This document shows positions 7,933 through 15,984 of a stretch of DNA of 31,458 bases, piece by piece. The notes below the pieces were generated by a model. It saw nothing but the letters and a program-made list of their open reading frames with translations. It was not told the DNA's origin and did no database searches. The translations under genes were made by a program, and so were the position numbers. The stretch comes from JAYEKL01 sp034660995. GTDB lineage: Bacteria > Patescibacteriota > Minisyncoccia > JAHIHE01 > JAGLIN01. The stretch spans positions 1 through 31,458 of the forward strand of contig JAYEKL010000116.1 of NCBI GenBank assembly GCA_034660995.1. The letters are read 5' to 3'. Numbering within the stretch: the first letter of the stretch is position 1; each line of letters opens with the position of its first letter.

Positions 7933-8119
7933 ATATTTCTTTAAATTCTGCCCTACAAAAAGGGCAGTCTGGATCAGGTTTTGATCCTGGTCTTTTATGC
8001 TTTACTATATGACGGACGTAATCGCCCGTTGGCATCCACTGCATTTCATTCCACTCATTACAAACATAAGCTACTGGTATCTTTGGTATCTTCACTTCCA
8101 TTTTGTTTATCTTTACCAT
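7931..8119 (-). CDS. Small CxxC protein, unknown function
   Basis: 62 residues from the ATG at 8119. The frame stays open further up to 8161, but a consensus promoter lies inside that extension, so the longer start is unlikely. The protein has VAYVCNEWNEMQWMPTGDYV and ends DPDCPFCRAEF; the CPFC pair, with the earlier cysteine and histidines (RHIVKHKR), could bind one zinc ion. No known family is recognised. The -10 box ends about 7 bases before the ATG, which suggests leaderless translation; ATG 8101 (MEVKIP) is an alternative. The gene has its own promoter and a strong terminator. Confidence 0.6.
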   Translation of the reverse strand: MVKINKMEVKIPKIPVAYVCNEWNEMQWMPTGDYVRHIVKHKRPGSKPDPDCPFCRAEFKEI

Positions 8120-8126
8120 ATAAAAA

Positions 8127-8155
8127 ATTGTACTACAAGAGATCAATTTTGTCAA
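8127..8155 (-). promoter_or_regulatory. Consensus promoter for the small CxxC gene
   Basis: Minus strand TTGACA (8155-8150), 17 bp, TACAAT (8132-8127). The expected transcript start is about 8120, next to the ATG at 8119, so it would be leaderless. Confidence 0.75.
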
Positions 8156-8164
8156 TCTCACTCA

Positions 8165-8192
8165 TAAAAAAAGACTGTCGCAAGCGGCAGTC
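8165..8192 (-). terminator. Rho-independent terminator of the lipoprotein gene
   Basis: Stem GACTGTCGC (8173-8181) with GCGGCAGTC (8184-8192), one G-U pair, followed on the minus strand by a run of seven T. Confidence 0.85.
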
Positions 8193-8205
8193 ATAAGACT
8201 CAATT

Positions 8206-9732
8206 CTACTCCCTCCTTATGAAAGCAACTGCCATGATTATCATAATAATTGCTGTCCATATCTCCATTCCTGGAATTTTTGCGGGAGATTCAGAAAGAT
8301 ATGGAGTTGATTGCGAAACAACTAGCTTTGTTGACACTAGTGTTGGTGTTGGTGTTGGTTCCTGTGATGTTGAAGTCAATATCAAAGTTGATTCCACAGT
8401 TTCGTTATCCAGCACAGTAATATTCACAATCTTGTATCCAAACCTCTCATCATCAGATTTAAATCTGTATTCATCATCAGGTTCAAACCTGTATTTGTTG
8501 GTCACAACAATCTTAACAGTGAAATTTCCTTTATAAGGAAAAATATGTCTGAAATAAGGACCAGTTAGATAGTGTCCATCTGGACTTCCCAATCTTTCTG
8601 GTCTATATGTTATATCGTAATATTCAAACCTAATGCCCTTACCCTTATATCTCAAATAAGTTTGGTAGGCGCTAAACCTACATTCCTCTCCTGCTATGCA
8701 AGTCACATTATCAGGAGCCTTGACTATAAGCGGATCACGTATACTGTTTCCTTCCCGTACCCAAATCCTTTTCATGGCGGTTGAGACTGCTACATGAGAA
8801 TCTTCTATTGTTGCATTAATAGAATGATTTCCCATTTTTACAGTCCTTACCTCAACAGAAATTGGCATCCTATTGCGATCAACATCCCAACTACCATCAC
8901 TTACAAGATTACCAGACTCATCTTCAAGACGAACATAACACCTCTGGATATAGTCATTATATTCGTTCCCATCACTTCCTGTTTCTGATTCACTAAAATC
9001 AACATAAAGAGTATCGTATGAAAGTGGATACTCATAACTAATAATGATAGTTGGTGGTGTATTTCTGACAACACTAATTTTAATCTCGTGTTCTCTACTC
9101 TTTTCACTATTTGAAAGCACAACTTTTATGGTATGCTTTCCGATCGCAGTTCCCCTTCCAATTTGGACTTTGGTCCTCACTGAGCTTTTGTTAGAGAAAA
9201 TAATATTATTATCTCTAGTGGACCACTCAATCTCATAAACGCAATCACTCAATTCAACATTTGCATTAAGAGTAATTTCATCCCCAACTAGTAAGTCGTC
9301 ACCCTCATTTTCATATTCATCTTTATTACTTGACAGTATTTCCCCTTCCCAATCAGGAAGACAATAGTTTGGAGGCGCCACATAGTTTAGTCGCACCTCT
9401 ACTGTTTCACTGTCTGACTTTCCTTCTCCGTCAGCTACAGTTAGAACATACTCAGTATTCTCCATCACAATAGGTGAATATTGAATATCATTGCTCATCA
9501 CTTTTCCGTTTTTCGTCCAGATACGACTTATAATACCGACATCATCTTGCGATGAAGCGCTATTTAAAGCTATCTTGCTTCCAGAGTCAACATAGACAAT
9601 CAAACGCCCCTCTGAAATCTCATCACATCCATAACATGTTATCACCGCTTGTGGCGGATTGCTGGCGCAAGCAATTATTGTCGTCAATAACAATACCATC
9701 ATTGCTAAACCTAGCTTCCTTATCATTATCAT
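8206..9732 (-). CDS. Secreted lipoprotein with PKD/Ig-like domains and PGF-CTERM-like tail
   Basis: 508 residues. The N-terminus MIMIRKLGLAMMVLLLTTII is followed by A-C, giving a lipobox IIAC with the cysteine at residue 22. Several PKD/Ig-like beta domains follow, for example SGSKIALNSASSQDDVGIIS...WTKNGK with a closing YVLTVADGEGKSDSETVEV. Next come a Thr/Pro/Ser linker (TSQEPTPTPTLVST, about 450-485), the sequence PGMEIW, a hydrophobic helix and RRE at the end. That tail resembles the archaeal PGF-CTERM surface-anchoring signal in layout. A lipobox plus this tail is unusual. The function is probably cell-surface binding or structure; no enzyme motif is seen. The promoter is at 9807-9835, and GGAG lies about 10 bases before the ATG. 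Confidence 0.75.
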   Translation of the reverse strand: MIMIRKLGLAMMVLLLTTIIACASNPPQAVITCYGCDEISEGRLIVYVDSGSKIALNSASSQDDVGIISRIWTKNGKVMSNDIQYSPIVMENTEYVLTVADGEGKSDSETVEVRLNYVAPPNYCLPDWEGEILSSNKDEYENEGDDLLVGDEITLNANVELSDCVYEIEWSTRDNNIIFSNKSSVRTKVQIGRGTAIGKHTIKVVLSNSEKSREHEIKISVVRNTPPTIIISYEYPLSYDTLYVDFSESETGSDGNEYNDYIQRCYVRLEDESGNLVSDGSWDVDRNRMPISVEVRTVKMGNHSINATIEDSHVAVSTAMKRIWVREGNSIRDPLIVKAPDNVTCIAGEECRFSAYQTYLRYKGKGIRFEYYDITYRPERLGSPDGHYLTGPYFRHIFPYKGNFTVKIVVTNKYRFEPDDEYRFKSDDERFGYKIVNITVLDNETVESTLILTSTSQEPTPTPTLVSTKLVVSQSTPYLSESPAKIPGMEIWTAIIMIIMAVAFIRRE

Positions 9733-9806
9733 TTCTTTTCATCTCCGTTATATTCTTTTTCTCAATTGTGTTGTATTGTCAAATAGCATTCCACAAAAGA
9801 CCCTTT

Positions 9807-9835
9807 ATTGTACTCTAAATTCTATAAAATGTCAA
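9807..9835 (-). promoter_or_regulatory. Consensus promoter for the lipoprotein gene
   Basis: Minus strand TTGACA (9835-9830), 17 bp, TACAAT (9812-9807), about 75 bases upstream of the lipoprotein start. Confidence 0.75.
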
Positions 9836-9860
9836 TAGTCAATCACAAATGGAATACATC

Positions 9861-9978
9861 GTTGGCTCCATAGTCCCGAAGGGCTGTGGAGCCTATTGTG
9901 ATTTCAAACTTTATGAAAAGAGATTTAAAAAAATCCTGCATTTAGGCTCCACAGCCCTATCGGGACTATGGAGCCAAC
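9861..9978. repeat. 118-base palindromic element with 35-36-base terminal inverted repeats
   Basis: The arms 9861-9895 and 9943-9978 are reverse complements except for one indel. They begin GTTGGCTCCATAGTCCCG and contain GGGCTGTGGAGCC. The 47-base centre is AT-rich with no gene. A shorter relative lies at 17652-17676 (GGCTCCACA...TATGGAGCCAAC). This looks like a non-coding MITE or REP-derived element. Together with the lipoprotein promoter and the terminator at 10026, it accounts for most of the 352-base gene-free stretch 9733-10084. Confidence 0.75.
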
Positions 9979-10025
9979 AAGGTATTATGATCTTGAATAT
10001 AAAAGGACTGTCCTTGACTCACTAC

Positions 10026-10055
10026 CAACAAAAAACTGGTTAAACAAAAACCAGT
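10026..10055 (-). terminator. Rho-independent terminator of the ABC exporter operon
   Basis: Stem ACTGGTT (10035-10041) with AACCAGT (10049-10055), followed on the minus strand by TTTT and more T-rich sequence, 30 bases after the GldG-like stop. Confidence 0.7.
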
Positions 10056-10084
10056 ATTTTTACAAAACAATATAACAATTTATT

Positions 10085-11635
10085 TTATTGTCTACTTCTC
10101 TTCCTTCTTCTCATAATTCTAGACATTCCATAAATATCTACCAAGATTGCAACTCCAAAAATTGAAATAAACTTCCAATAATTTTTTTCCGATTCTTCAA
10201 GTTCTTTCAGCGGACGGTCAACAATATTTTTAGAGCGAATTGAATCTAAATTGACAGAGTTAGAAACTGAATCAACGAGATTCATAAAAAATATTTCATT
10301 GCTAGGAGATTGTCTCAAAAATTCGGGAGATATAAAATCTGAATCACCAACAACAAATAAAGTTCCCTTGCCTGAATTTTCATCTTCTGGCTTGGCAAAA
10401 GCAACAATTGTCTTTTTTGATCCTCCAGAAAAAGAAAGCTTATTATCAGGCAATAAATTATAGCTACTAGACATGACCTTTGCTTGGTTTGTTGAACTTA
10501 TTATTGATCTTGCGCAATACTCTTCATCTTGAGAAAGAGATAAAGAAGAAGCCCAAGGAAATATTACTGATTGAATACCAGAAAGCGAAGAATGCGCCTC
10601 AAAATTATCTTCTAAGGCTCTTATCCAAAAAGGATACGCCTTACGAACAGAGAAAAACCCTTGCTTATAAGCTATATTAGAATTAGATTTATCGTAAATC
10701 AAATCTTGATTAATTTTAATACCATATTTCTCCGTAAGCTCATTTATATTATTCTTAATAACCTGCGCATTTAAATTATTTTGTAAATCTGGAATTACGC
10801 TTTCAGATGCAACAATAATATTTCCCCCGTTAGAAATAAATTCATCAATAACCATAATTTCTTCACCTGATATTTCTTCCATTGGACCGATAATAATTAA
10901 AGTTATAGGATCTATAAAATCTTTTTCTTCTTCTATCTCGCTTACTTCTTCTACTCTACCATCTGAAATAAAAAATCCTTTATCTTCTTCATCAGCTCCT
11001 ATCTCAACATCTACAATTTTATAAGACTTTTGTAAATCTTGAACTTGAATATTTTTTTCAGAATGACCTTTCAAAAAAGCAATTATTTCTTCATTTTCTC
11101 TTAAAACTGAATAAACAGTAGAAATAAAATCATATTCCCAACTATCAATAGATTGAATAACTGGAATTGCTTCTCTTTTTATCGCTCCATCAAGTTCCGA
11201 AGTTATTTCCACACCAAAAAATCCTTGTCTTACTTCATACTTGTCCTTTTCCACAACATTAAACTGTGTCTGTGGAATTCCTATTTCCATAAGCTCCTGA
11301 ATTTTCTCTGGAGTATTCTCTGGTTCATAATAAGAAACTTTTAATTTTGACCCAGCAATATCCTGATATTGATTCATAAAATCAGTAAGTTGCGTTTTAA
11401 TTCCAGTTATATCCTGTGGAAGATCTTTTGAAATATAAAAATTAACATTAACTTCATTTTCTAAATTTTTTAAAATATCCTTTGATGCTTCTGAAGTTGT
11501 ATAAATTTTTTCTTCAGTTAGGTCAAAATACACATAATTCTGCGACACCAAAAAATTAATAGCTATTAAAAACGCTAAAAAGATTAGAACTGAGCTTAAG
11601 GAGGAGTTTAATAAATTTTTATTTGATAGCTTCAT
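10085..11635 (-). CDS. GldG-like auxiliary protein of an ABC exporter
   Basis: 516 residues. An N-terminal membrane helix (about 13-32) is followed by FDLTEEKIYTTSEASKDILKNLENEVNVNFYIS, the typical opening of the GldG/ABC auxiliary family. A large extracytoplasmic part follows (IIAFLKGHSEKN, GGNIIVASES, GTLFVVGDSDFISPEFL), and then a C-terminal membrane helix (KFISIFGVAILVDIYGM) with a very basic tail RRRKRSRQ. Family members pair with a GldF-type permease and a GldA-type ATPase, as here. In Bacteroidetes this complex serves gliding; elsewhere its cargo is unknown. The DUF4340 partner often found downstream in other genomes is missing. Confidence 0.85.
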   Translation of the reverse strand: MKLSNKNLLNSSLSSVLIFLAFLIAINFLVSQNYVYFDLTEEKIYTTSEASKDILKNLENEVNVNFYISKDLPQDITGIKTQLTDFMNQYQDIAGSKLKVSYYEPENTPEKIQELMEIGIPQTQFNVVEKDKYEVRQGFFGVEITSELDGAIKREAIPVIQSIDSWEYDFISTVYSVLRENEEIIAFLKGHSEKNIQVQDLQKSYKIVDVEIGADEEDKGFFISDGRVEEVSEIEEEKDFIDPITLIIIGPMEEISGEEIMVIDEFISNGGNIIVASESVIPDLQNNLNAQVIKNNINELTEKYGIKINQDLIYDKSNSNIAYKQGFFSVRKAYPFWIRALEDNFEAHSSLSGIQSVIFPWASSLSLSQDEEYCARSIISSTNQAKVMSSSYNLLPDNKLSFSGGSKKTIVAFAKPEDENSGKGTLFVVGDSDFISPEFLRQSPSNEIFFMNLVDSVSNSVNLDSIRSKNIVDRPLKELEESEKNYWKFISIFGVAILVDIYGMSRIMRRRKRSRQ

Positions 11636-11672
11636 TTTGATTGTTATAAAATAAATCCAGAATGAATGGTTC

Positions 11673-12389
11673 TTACTTCCACTTCTTCATTCCTATAACT
11701 CTCACATTTAAAAACAGAAAAAATATAATAACAGAAATATAATATAAAATATCAGAAAGAGAAATAACTCCGCGTAAAATTGAATTAAAATGAGTTGAAA
11801 AACTTAAAAATTTTCCAACCGCCGCAACGCTTGATGGCATCGTATTAAGAATAAGAGAATTTCCAATCATATAAAACATAAATATAATTGAAACAGTAAC
11901 AAGAAAAGAAATAATTTGATTTTTAGTTATTGAAGAGACCCAAAGTCCAATAGCAATATAAGCAGAGCCTATAAAGATTACTCCAATATATCCAGCAATT
12001 ATAACTCCTCTATCTGGAGAACCAACACTAGAAACCATTACTGGGATTACTAGTGTCAAAACAAGCATTATCAAAAGAAACATAAAGCTTGAAAAAAATT
12101 TTGCCATAACTACTTTTACAGAAGATACGGGGAAAGTCATTAAAACTTCAACCGTTCCGCTTTTTTTCTCTTCAGCCCAAGAAGACATTGTAATCGCTGG
12201 AATAATAAACATAAACAAAATCGGCAGGAGATTAAAAAATGACCGAAGCGACGCCTGTCCAATTATAAAAAATGTTTGAATAAAGAGCCATCCAGAGATC
12301 ACAAGAAATACAGAAACAACAATGTATCCTAGAGGAGAATTGAAATAAGAATTCAATTCTTTTTTTGTTATGGTTAAAATTTTATTCAT
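11673..12389 (-). CDS. GldF-like ABC-2 permease
   Basis: 238 residues with six likely membrane helices. The family opening is seen in ILTITKKELNSYFNSPLGYIV, and the conserved cytoplasmic loop in MSSWAEEKKSGTVEVLMTFPVS. The C-terminus has SFSTHFNSILRGVISLSDILYYI. These match the GldF/ABC-2 permease subfamily. It sits between the ATPase and the GldG-like gene on the same strand (66- and 37-base gaps), giving a complete ATPase-permease-auxiliary set in the inner membrane. The substrate is unknown. Confidence 0.88.
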   Translation of the reverse strand: MNKILTITKKELNSYFNSPLGYIVVSVFLVISGWLFIQTFFIIGQASLRSFFNLLPILFMFIIPAITMSSWAEEKKSGTVEVLMTFPVSSVKVVMAKFFSSFMFLLIMLVLTLVIPVMVSSVGSPDRGVIIAGYIGVIFIGSAYIAIGLWVSSITKNQIISFLVTVSIIFMFYMIGNSLILNTMPSSVAAVGKFLSFSTHFNSILRGVISLSDILYYISVIIFFLFLNVRVIGMKKWK

Positions 12390-12425
12390 TGTGATTTATA
12401 TTTAAATTACAACAATTTAGATAAT

Positions 12426-12450
12426 AATATTGTTCGACTTTATGGAGAAC
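12426..12450. repeat. Single copy of a dispersed 25-base repeat
   Basis: Starts AATATTGTTCGACTTTATG and matches 4872-4896 at 24 of 25 positions. It sits in the gap between the ATPase stop and the permease start, so the two genes would be transcribed through it. Confidence 0.6.
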
Positions 12451-12455
12451 ACAGT

Positions 12456-13379
12456 TTATTCTTTTGTTAAATCTATAAACACATCTTCTAAATCAATTTG
12501 TTTTCTGACAAGCTCTAAAAGTCCGTGATCTTCTTCAATAATAACCCTAGCGATATCTTTTCTAATATCATTTTCCAAATCAGAAACGATAATAATCCTA
12601 CTTTCAATAATTTCAATATTATCAACACCTTTAATAGCCTCAAGACGCGGTAATAAATTACTTCTAATTTCTTCAACTTCAATATGAATAGTAGCCTTGT
12701 TTTTACCATCCTTGTTTTCAAGCTCCTCAGGTGTCCCATCAGCTACAATTTTTCCTTTGTTAATGATAATAACACGTGAACAAGTAGACTGAACTTCAGA
12801 AAGAACATGACTAGACAAAATTACGGTTTTAGATCTTCCTATTTCTTTTATCAAATCTCTAATTTCAATTCTTTGATTTGGGTCTAATCCAGTTGTTGGC
12901 TCATCTAAAATAACAATTTTAGGATTATGAATAAGAGCCTGCGCAATCCCTACTCTCTGTCGATACCCCTTTGACAAAGTTGAAATTTCTGCATTCTTTT
13001 TTTCTTTTAGTCCGCATTTTTCAATTACATTTGCTAGCTTCTCATAGATGTCATTTTCCTCAATTCCTTGCATTCTACCAACAAACATCAAATATTCTGT
13101 AACGGTCATATCTTCATATAAAGGAGCGTTTTCTGGTAAATAACCAATTCTCCCTTTAATTTTTTGTTGTAATAACGATTGATTCATATCAAGACCATCA
13201 ATCTCAACTTTACCAGAATCAGCTTCAAGAAAAGCAACTAATATTCTAAGAAGTGTCGTTTTCCCAGCTCCATTAGGTCCAAGGATACCAATAACTTCTC
13301 CTTCTTTCAACTCGAAAGAAACCCCATCCAAAGCGACAAGCTCTCCATATCTTTTTGTAAGATCTTTAACCTTTATCAT
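12456..13379 (-). CDS. ABC transporter ATPase, GldA-like
   Basis: 307 residues. Walker A is GPNGAGKTT, the Q-loop lies near YLPENAPLYEDMTV, the signature is LSKGYRQRVGIAQAL, Walker B is KIVILDEPTTGLDPNQ, and the switch histidine is in ILSSHVLSEVQ. The C-terminal 80-90 residues (HIEVEEIRSNLLPRLEAIKG onward) form the extra domain usual in GldA/CcmA-type exporters. It powers the permease encoded next. It is the first gene of its operon, with promoter TTGACT-N17-TAGAAT upstream. No SD is evident just before the ATG. Confidence 0.92.
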   Translation of the reverse strand: MIKVKDLTKRYGELVALDGVSFELKEGEVIGILGPNGAGKTTLLRILVAFLEADSGKVEIDGLDMNQSLLQQKIKGRIGYLPENAPLYEDMTVTEYLMFVGRMQGIEENDIYEKLANVIEKCGLKEKKNAEISTLSKGYRQRVGIAQALIHNPKIVILDEPTTGLDPNQRIEIRDLIKEIGRSKTVILSSHVLSEVQSTCSRVIIINKGKIVADGTPEELENKDGKNKATIHIEVEEIRSNLLPRLEAIKGVDNIEIIESRIIIVSDLENDIRKDIARVIIEEDHGLLELVRKQIDLEDVFIDLTKE

Positions 13380-13409
13380 TTTTATTAATATTTATTTTTC
13401 AGTATCTCC

Positions 13410-13438
13410 ATTCTATAATAAAATTTTATTCAAGTCAA
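13410..13438 (-). promoter_or_regulatory. Promoter of the ABC exporter operon
   Basis: Minus strand TTGACT (13438-13433), 17 bp, TAGAAT (13415-13410), 31 bases before the ATPase ATG. It separates this operon from the B12-regulated genes upstream. Confidence 0.7.
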
Positions 13439-13551
13439 GAATAAATAGCGCATATAGACTTTTTTATTAAAATATAATTTTTTGTCAAATTTGTTATTGA
13501 TAAATTTAAAATCTATCTCTAAATCTATCCACTTTTATTCCAACACCATAA

Positions 13552-14097
13552 CTAATTTTCTAACCTTGGATAATTATTTTGCTTTCTATTTCTCTTAAAA
13601 ATAAGATACGTTATAAACCCAAATCCAAACGCGACAACAATTAAAATAGCATAGAATAATTTAGGAGAAATTACATGGGATTTATTTTTTACTATAATAT
13701 TTTCCGTAACAATAGATAGTGGAATTTTTACCCCAGTGTTTGCCTGCAGTCGCGTTTCTATAAGCGGTTTACTGACTACAGAAAGATTAGTCTTCAGAAC
13801 TTGAGAAATATTTTCTGTAATAGAAGAATAAACTGTGACAGTCACAACTTTCCTCTCTCCTGCCTCTAAAGTAAAGCTAGCAGGATTTGTCTTTATAATT
13901 TCATAAAATTCATCTGGATATACTTCAAAAATCTGAATATCAGCAGTTGGATTAGCAACAATCAATTCCTCGGACACAGATTCACATCCTATTCCTAATA
14001 TAAAATCAATTTTAGATGGACTAACTTGAATCCCAGTCGCTTGCAATGAGACCGGCAACAAAATAAGAATGAAAATAAGAATGAAAAATTTTTTCAT
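13552..14097 (-). CDS. Membrane-anchored Ig-like surface protein
   Basis: 181 residues. A signal peptide (MKKFFILIFILILLPVSLQA) is followed by an immunoglobulin-like fold of about 110 residues with chaperone/DUF916-like strands (GIQVSPSKIDFILG, SEELIVANPTADIQIFEV, SFTLEAGERKVVTVTVYS). Then comes a C-terminal membrane helix (LFYAILIVVAFGFGFITYLIF) and a short basic tail. It is oriented outside with the tail inside. It lies 22 bases after the transcobalamin-like gene on the same strand and would be co-transcribed under the cobalamin riboswitch. A role as membrane partner of that secreted protein is inference. No SD is evident. Confidence 0.7.
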   Translation of the reverse strand: MKKFFILIFILILLPVSLQATGIQVSPSKIDFILGIGCESVSEELIVANPTADIQIFEVYPDEFYEIIKTNPASFTLEAGERKVVTVTVYSSITENISQVLKTNLSVVSKPLIETRLQANTGVKIPLSIVTENIIVKNKSHVISPKLFYAILIVVAFGFGFITYLIFKRNRKQNNYPRLEN

Positions 14098-14119
14098 AAT
14101 TTAAAGATATTTAATATAG

Positions 14120-15919
14120 TTATTGCGCTATTGCCCAAAAAGTAAGATGCGCCGATTTTGTACCGCTTCCATCTGAATAATTAGCAGGAATAGAAAGCTC
14201 TATGTCCACTATTTGATTGTTATCCTGAACAATATTAGTTTCAAAATTCTTCCAAGACATACTGTCTAAATTTAAATTTTCAGTAAAAAGAGAACTCCCG
14301 CTGACCAAAGCTTCTATATGTATATTTGAAGATCCATTATTACTAATCGTAATATTTTTTAGAAGCAGAAGATCCGGGATCTAATTCACCAAAATCTAAA
14401 TTATTTGTATCAATAATAAAGGAAATCATATCCTTGTTGTCATCTCCACCATCACCATCTCCTACAGTTACACTCAAATCAATAGAGGAACTCACTCCTT
14501 GTCCAACTTTTAATAAAGTAGAATTACTTCTAATATACCCCTGTTTTTCCGCGTAAACTTTGTAAAACCCGTCTTGTAAAGAAATACCAACTTGTCCATT
14601 ATCATCAGTAATTATTGTATCTATGCCAAAATGGACAGAAGCGTCAGCAAGAGGAAGCCATAAACTATCACTAAGAATTTCCACTGTAGCTGTCACAGAC
14701 TGATCAGTATCTATTTGTTCAGCTGACAATAATAATCTTGTTGGCTGCCACTCAAAACCTCCATAATACCACAAAATAGAATCACCAGATTGTAATTCAT
14801 AATCTGCCGCTCCTACGGAAGGAGAAATGTTATTAACAAAATACAGCCAACCAAATTCTCCTGTTGCTTCATCAACGTTGATTCTTTTTAAATAAGGACT
14901 CCAGTCAGTATCCTTGATCTCATAAGTGAAATCGCAAATACTTTTTGCATTCTTAATAATATCAAGGACAGTCGGTCCCGCTACCTCTCCCAAACAAACA
15001 GTTTCTTCTGATCCTTCAATACGAAAAGAAAATTTCTCGGAAGTATCATTCGCCACAATATTAAGAGGAAGTTTTTTCCCCTGTAGAGCAATAACCGCAT
15101 AAGCTGTAGTCACTGCCGAAAAAGAGTCTTCTTCGGTAGAGCTATTTTGATATTTGAAAAATCCTTGATCGCTTTGGTTTGATTCAAGATACGAAATTGG
15201 AGTATTGTCAGATTTAGCCAAACTATTTGGGTCAATATTTAAAACATTAAGCGCCCAAATTACCCATGCTGTAGATGAAGAATCAGAATCAGAGCCGAAG
15301 GCAAAATTATAGTAGAAACCTCCATCATCATTTTGCGATGCTTTTAAGAAAGACAAAGCGTTTTGAATACGAGAATCAGCGCTATCAACTCCAGCAGAAA
15401 TAAGCGCTAAAAAGCAGTCGCAGTCATATTAGTATCAGAGCTAGCTGTAGTAGAATATCCCCACCCGCCATCACTATTTTGATTATTAAAAATAAAGTTT
15501 TTTGAATCAACGATAACTATGTCATCAAGAGACTCGCCAGCAGAAACAAGCGCCAAAATTCCAAAACAATCATCATTAAGTAAAGTAGAATCCCCTATTT
15601 GATTCTCAGTATAATAACTTTTAAACGCGGCGATATAATCAGTTGACGGAAAAACTCGCGGATTTTGACCAATAGCGGTTATAGCCAAAATTGGCGCGGC
15701 ATAATCAATAGCGCTTGTTCCGCTTACAGAAACAAGATGTTCTGTCGGAATAGAAGAACTGTCAAGCACAGACAAAGCCATTGTACTCCATGGATTATCA
15801 CTTTTTGTAATTAAATAATCCTGCGCAGTGTTTGCGTTATAAGTCGCGCTTGCTTCTAAAGAAAGAAACGTCGGGAACAACAATGCGATAATAAGCATTA
15901 CAGATAATAACTTTTTCAT
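14120..15919 (-). CDS. Secreted transcobalamin-like protein (alpha-toroid + DUF4430), frame broken twice
   Basis: Read as one gene, this encodes about 600 residues. In order: signal peptide MKKLLSVMLIIALLFPTF...ASA; alpha/alpha-toroid repeats (NSDGGWGYSTTAS, QNDDGGFYYNFAFGSD, QSDQGFFKYQNSS) as in prenyltransferase/transcobalamin folds; DUF4430 at about 300-395 (PTVLDIIKNA ... GWLYFVNNISPSVGAADYEL, GDSILWYYGG), a family placed with the transcobalamin C-terminal domain; a carboxypeptidase-regulatory-like domain (DGFYKVYAEKQGY); and an Ig-like C-terminus. The start is ATG 15919 with AAAGGA upstream. A T5 run near 15411 stops the frame (GCT TTT TAG) where six T would continue it, and an A6 run near 14356 shifts it back. 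Sequencing error, phase variation or early decay are all possible. With the B12 riboswitch upstream, cobalamin capture is the likely role. Confidence 0.75.
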
Positions 15920-15938
15920 AATAATGTCCTTTCTATTA

Positions 15939-15975
15939 TAAAAAATAAAAAACATTCTCGCTAAAAAAGAATGTT
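15939..15975 (-). terminator. Terminator hairpin just before the transcobalamin-like start
   Basis: AACATTCT (15951-15958) pairs with AGAATGTT (15968-15975). On the minus strand it is followed by a T-rich stretch of about 12 bases that ends shortly before the AAAGGA ribosome site. This position suits a riboswitch-controlled terminator. Confidence 0.65.
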
Positions 15976-15984
15976 CATTTTATC

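Noticed and set aside
7931..8161. Longer N-terminus for the small CxxC protein from 8161
   Set aside because: The first codons would lie over a consensus promoter that reads the same strand, so the extension would not be transcribed from it.
8219..8536. Plus-strand frame with a hydrophobic start opposite the lipoprotein gene
   Set aside because: It is the complement of the lipoprotein's C-terminal helix and Thr/Pro linker; no promoter or SD is present.
2611..9732. An archaeal origin for the window
   Set aside because: Archaeal-looking proteins occur (mevalonate kinase, PGF-CTERM-like tail, NadM-like enzyme), but repeated TTGACA-N17-TANNNT promoters, rho-independent terminators and a cobalamin riboswitch point to a bacterium.
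9849..10043. Plus-strand open frame across the 118-base palindrome
   Set aside because: The frame runs through both arms of the inverted repeat and has no SD or recognisable protein features.
12456..13379. The ABC exporter as the B12 importer of the riboswitch operon
   Set aside because: Its proteins are of the GldA/F/G exporter type, not BtuCD or ECF. The operon has its own promoter at 13410-13438 and no substrate-binding B12 protein of the importer class.
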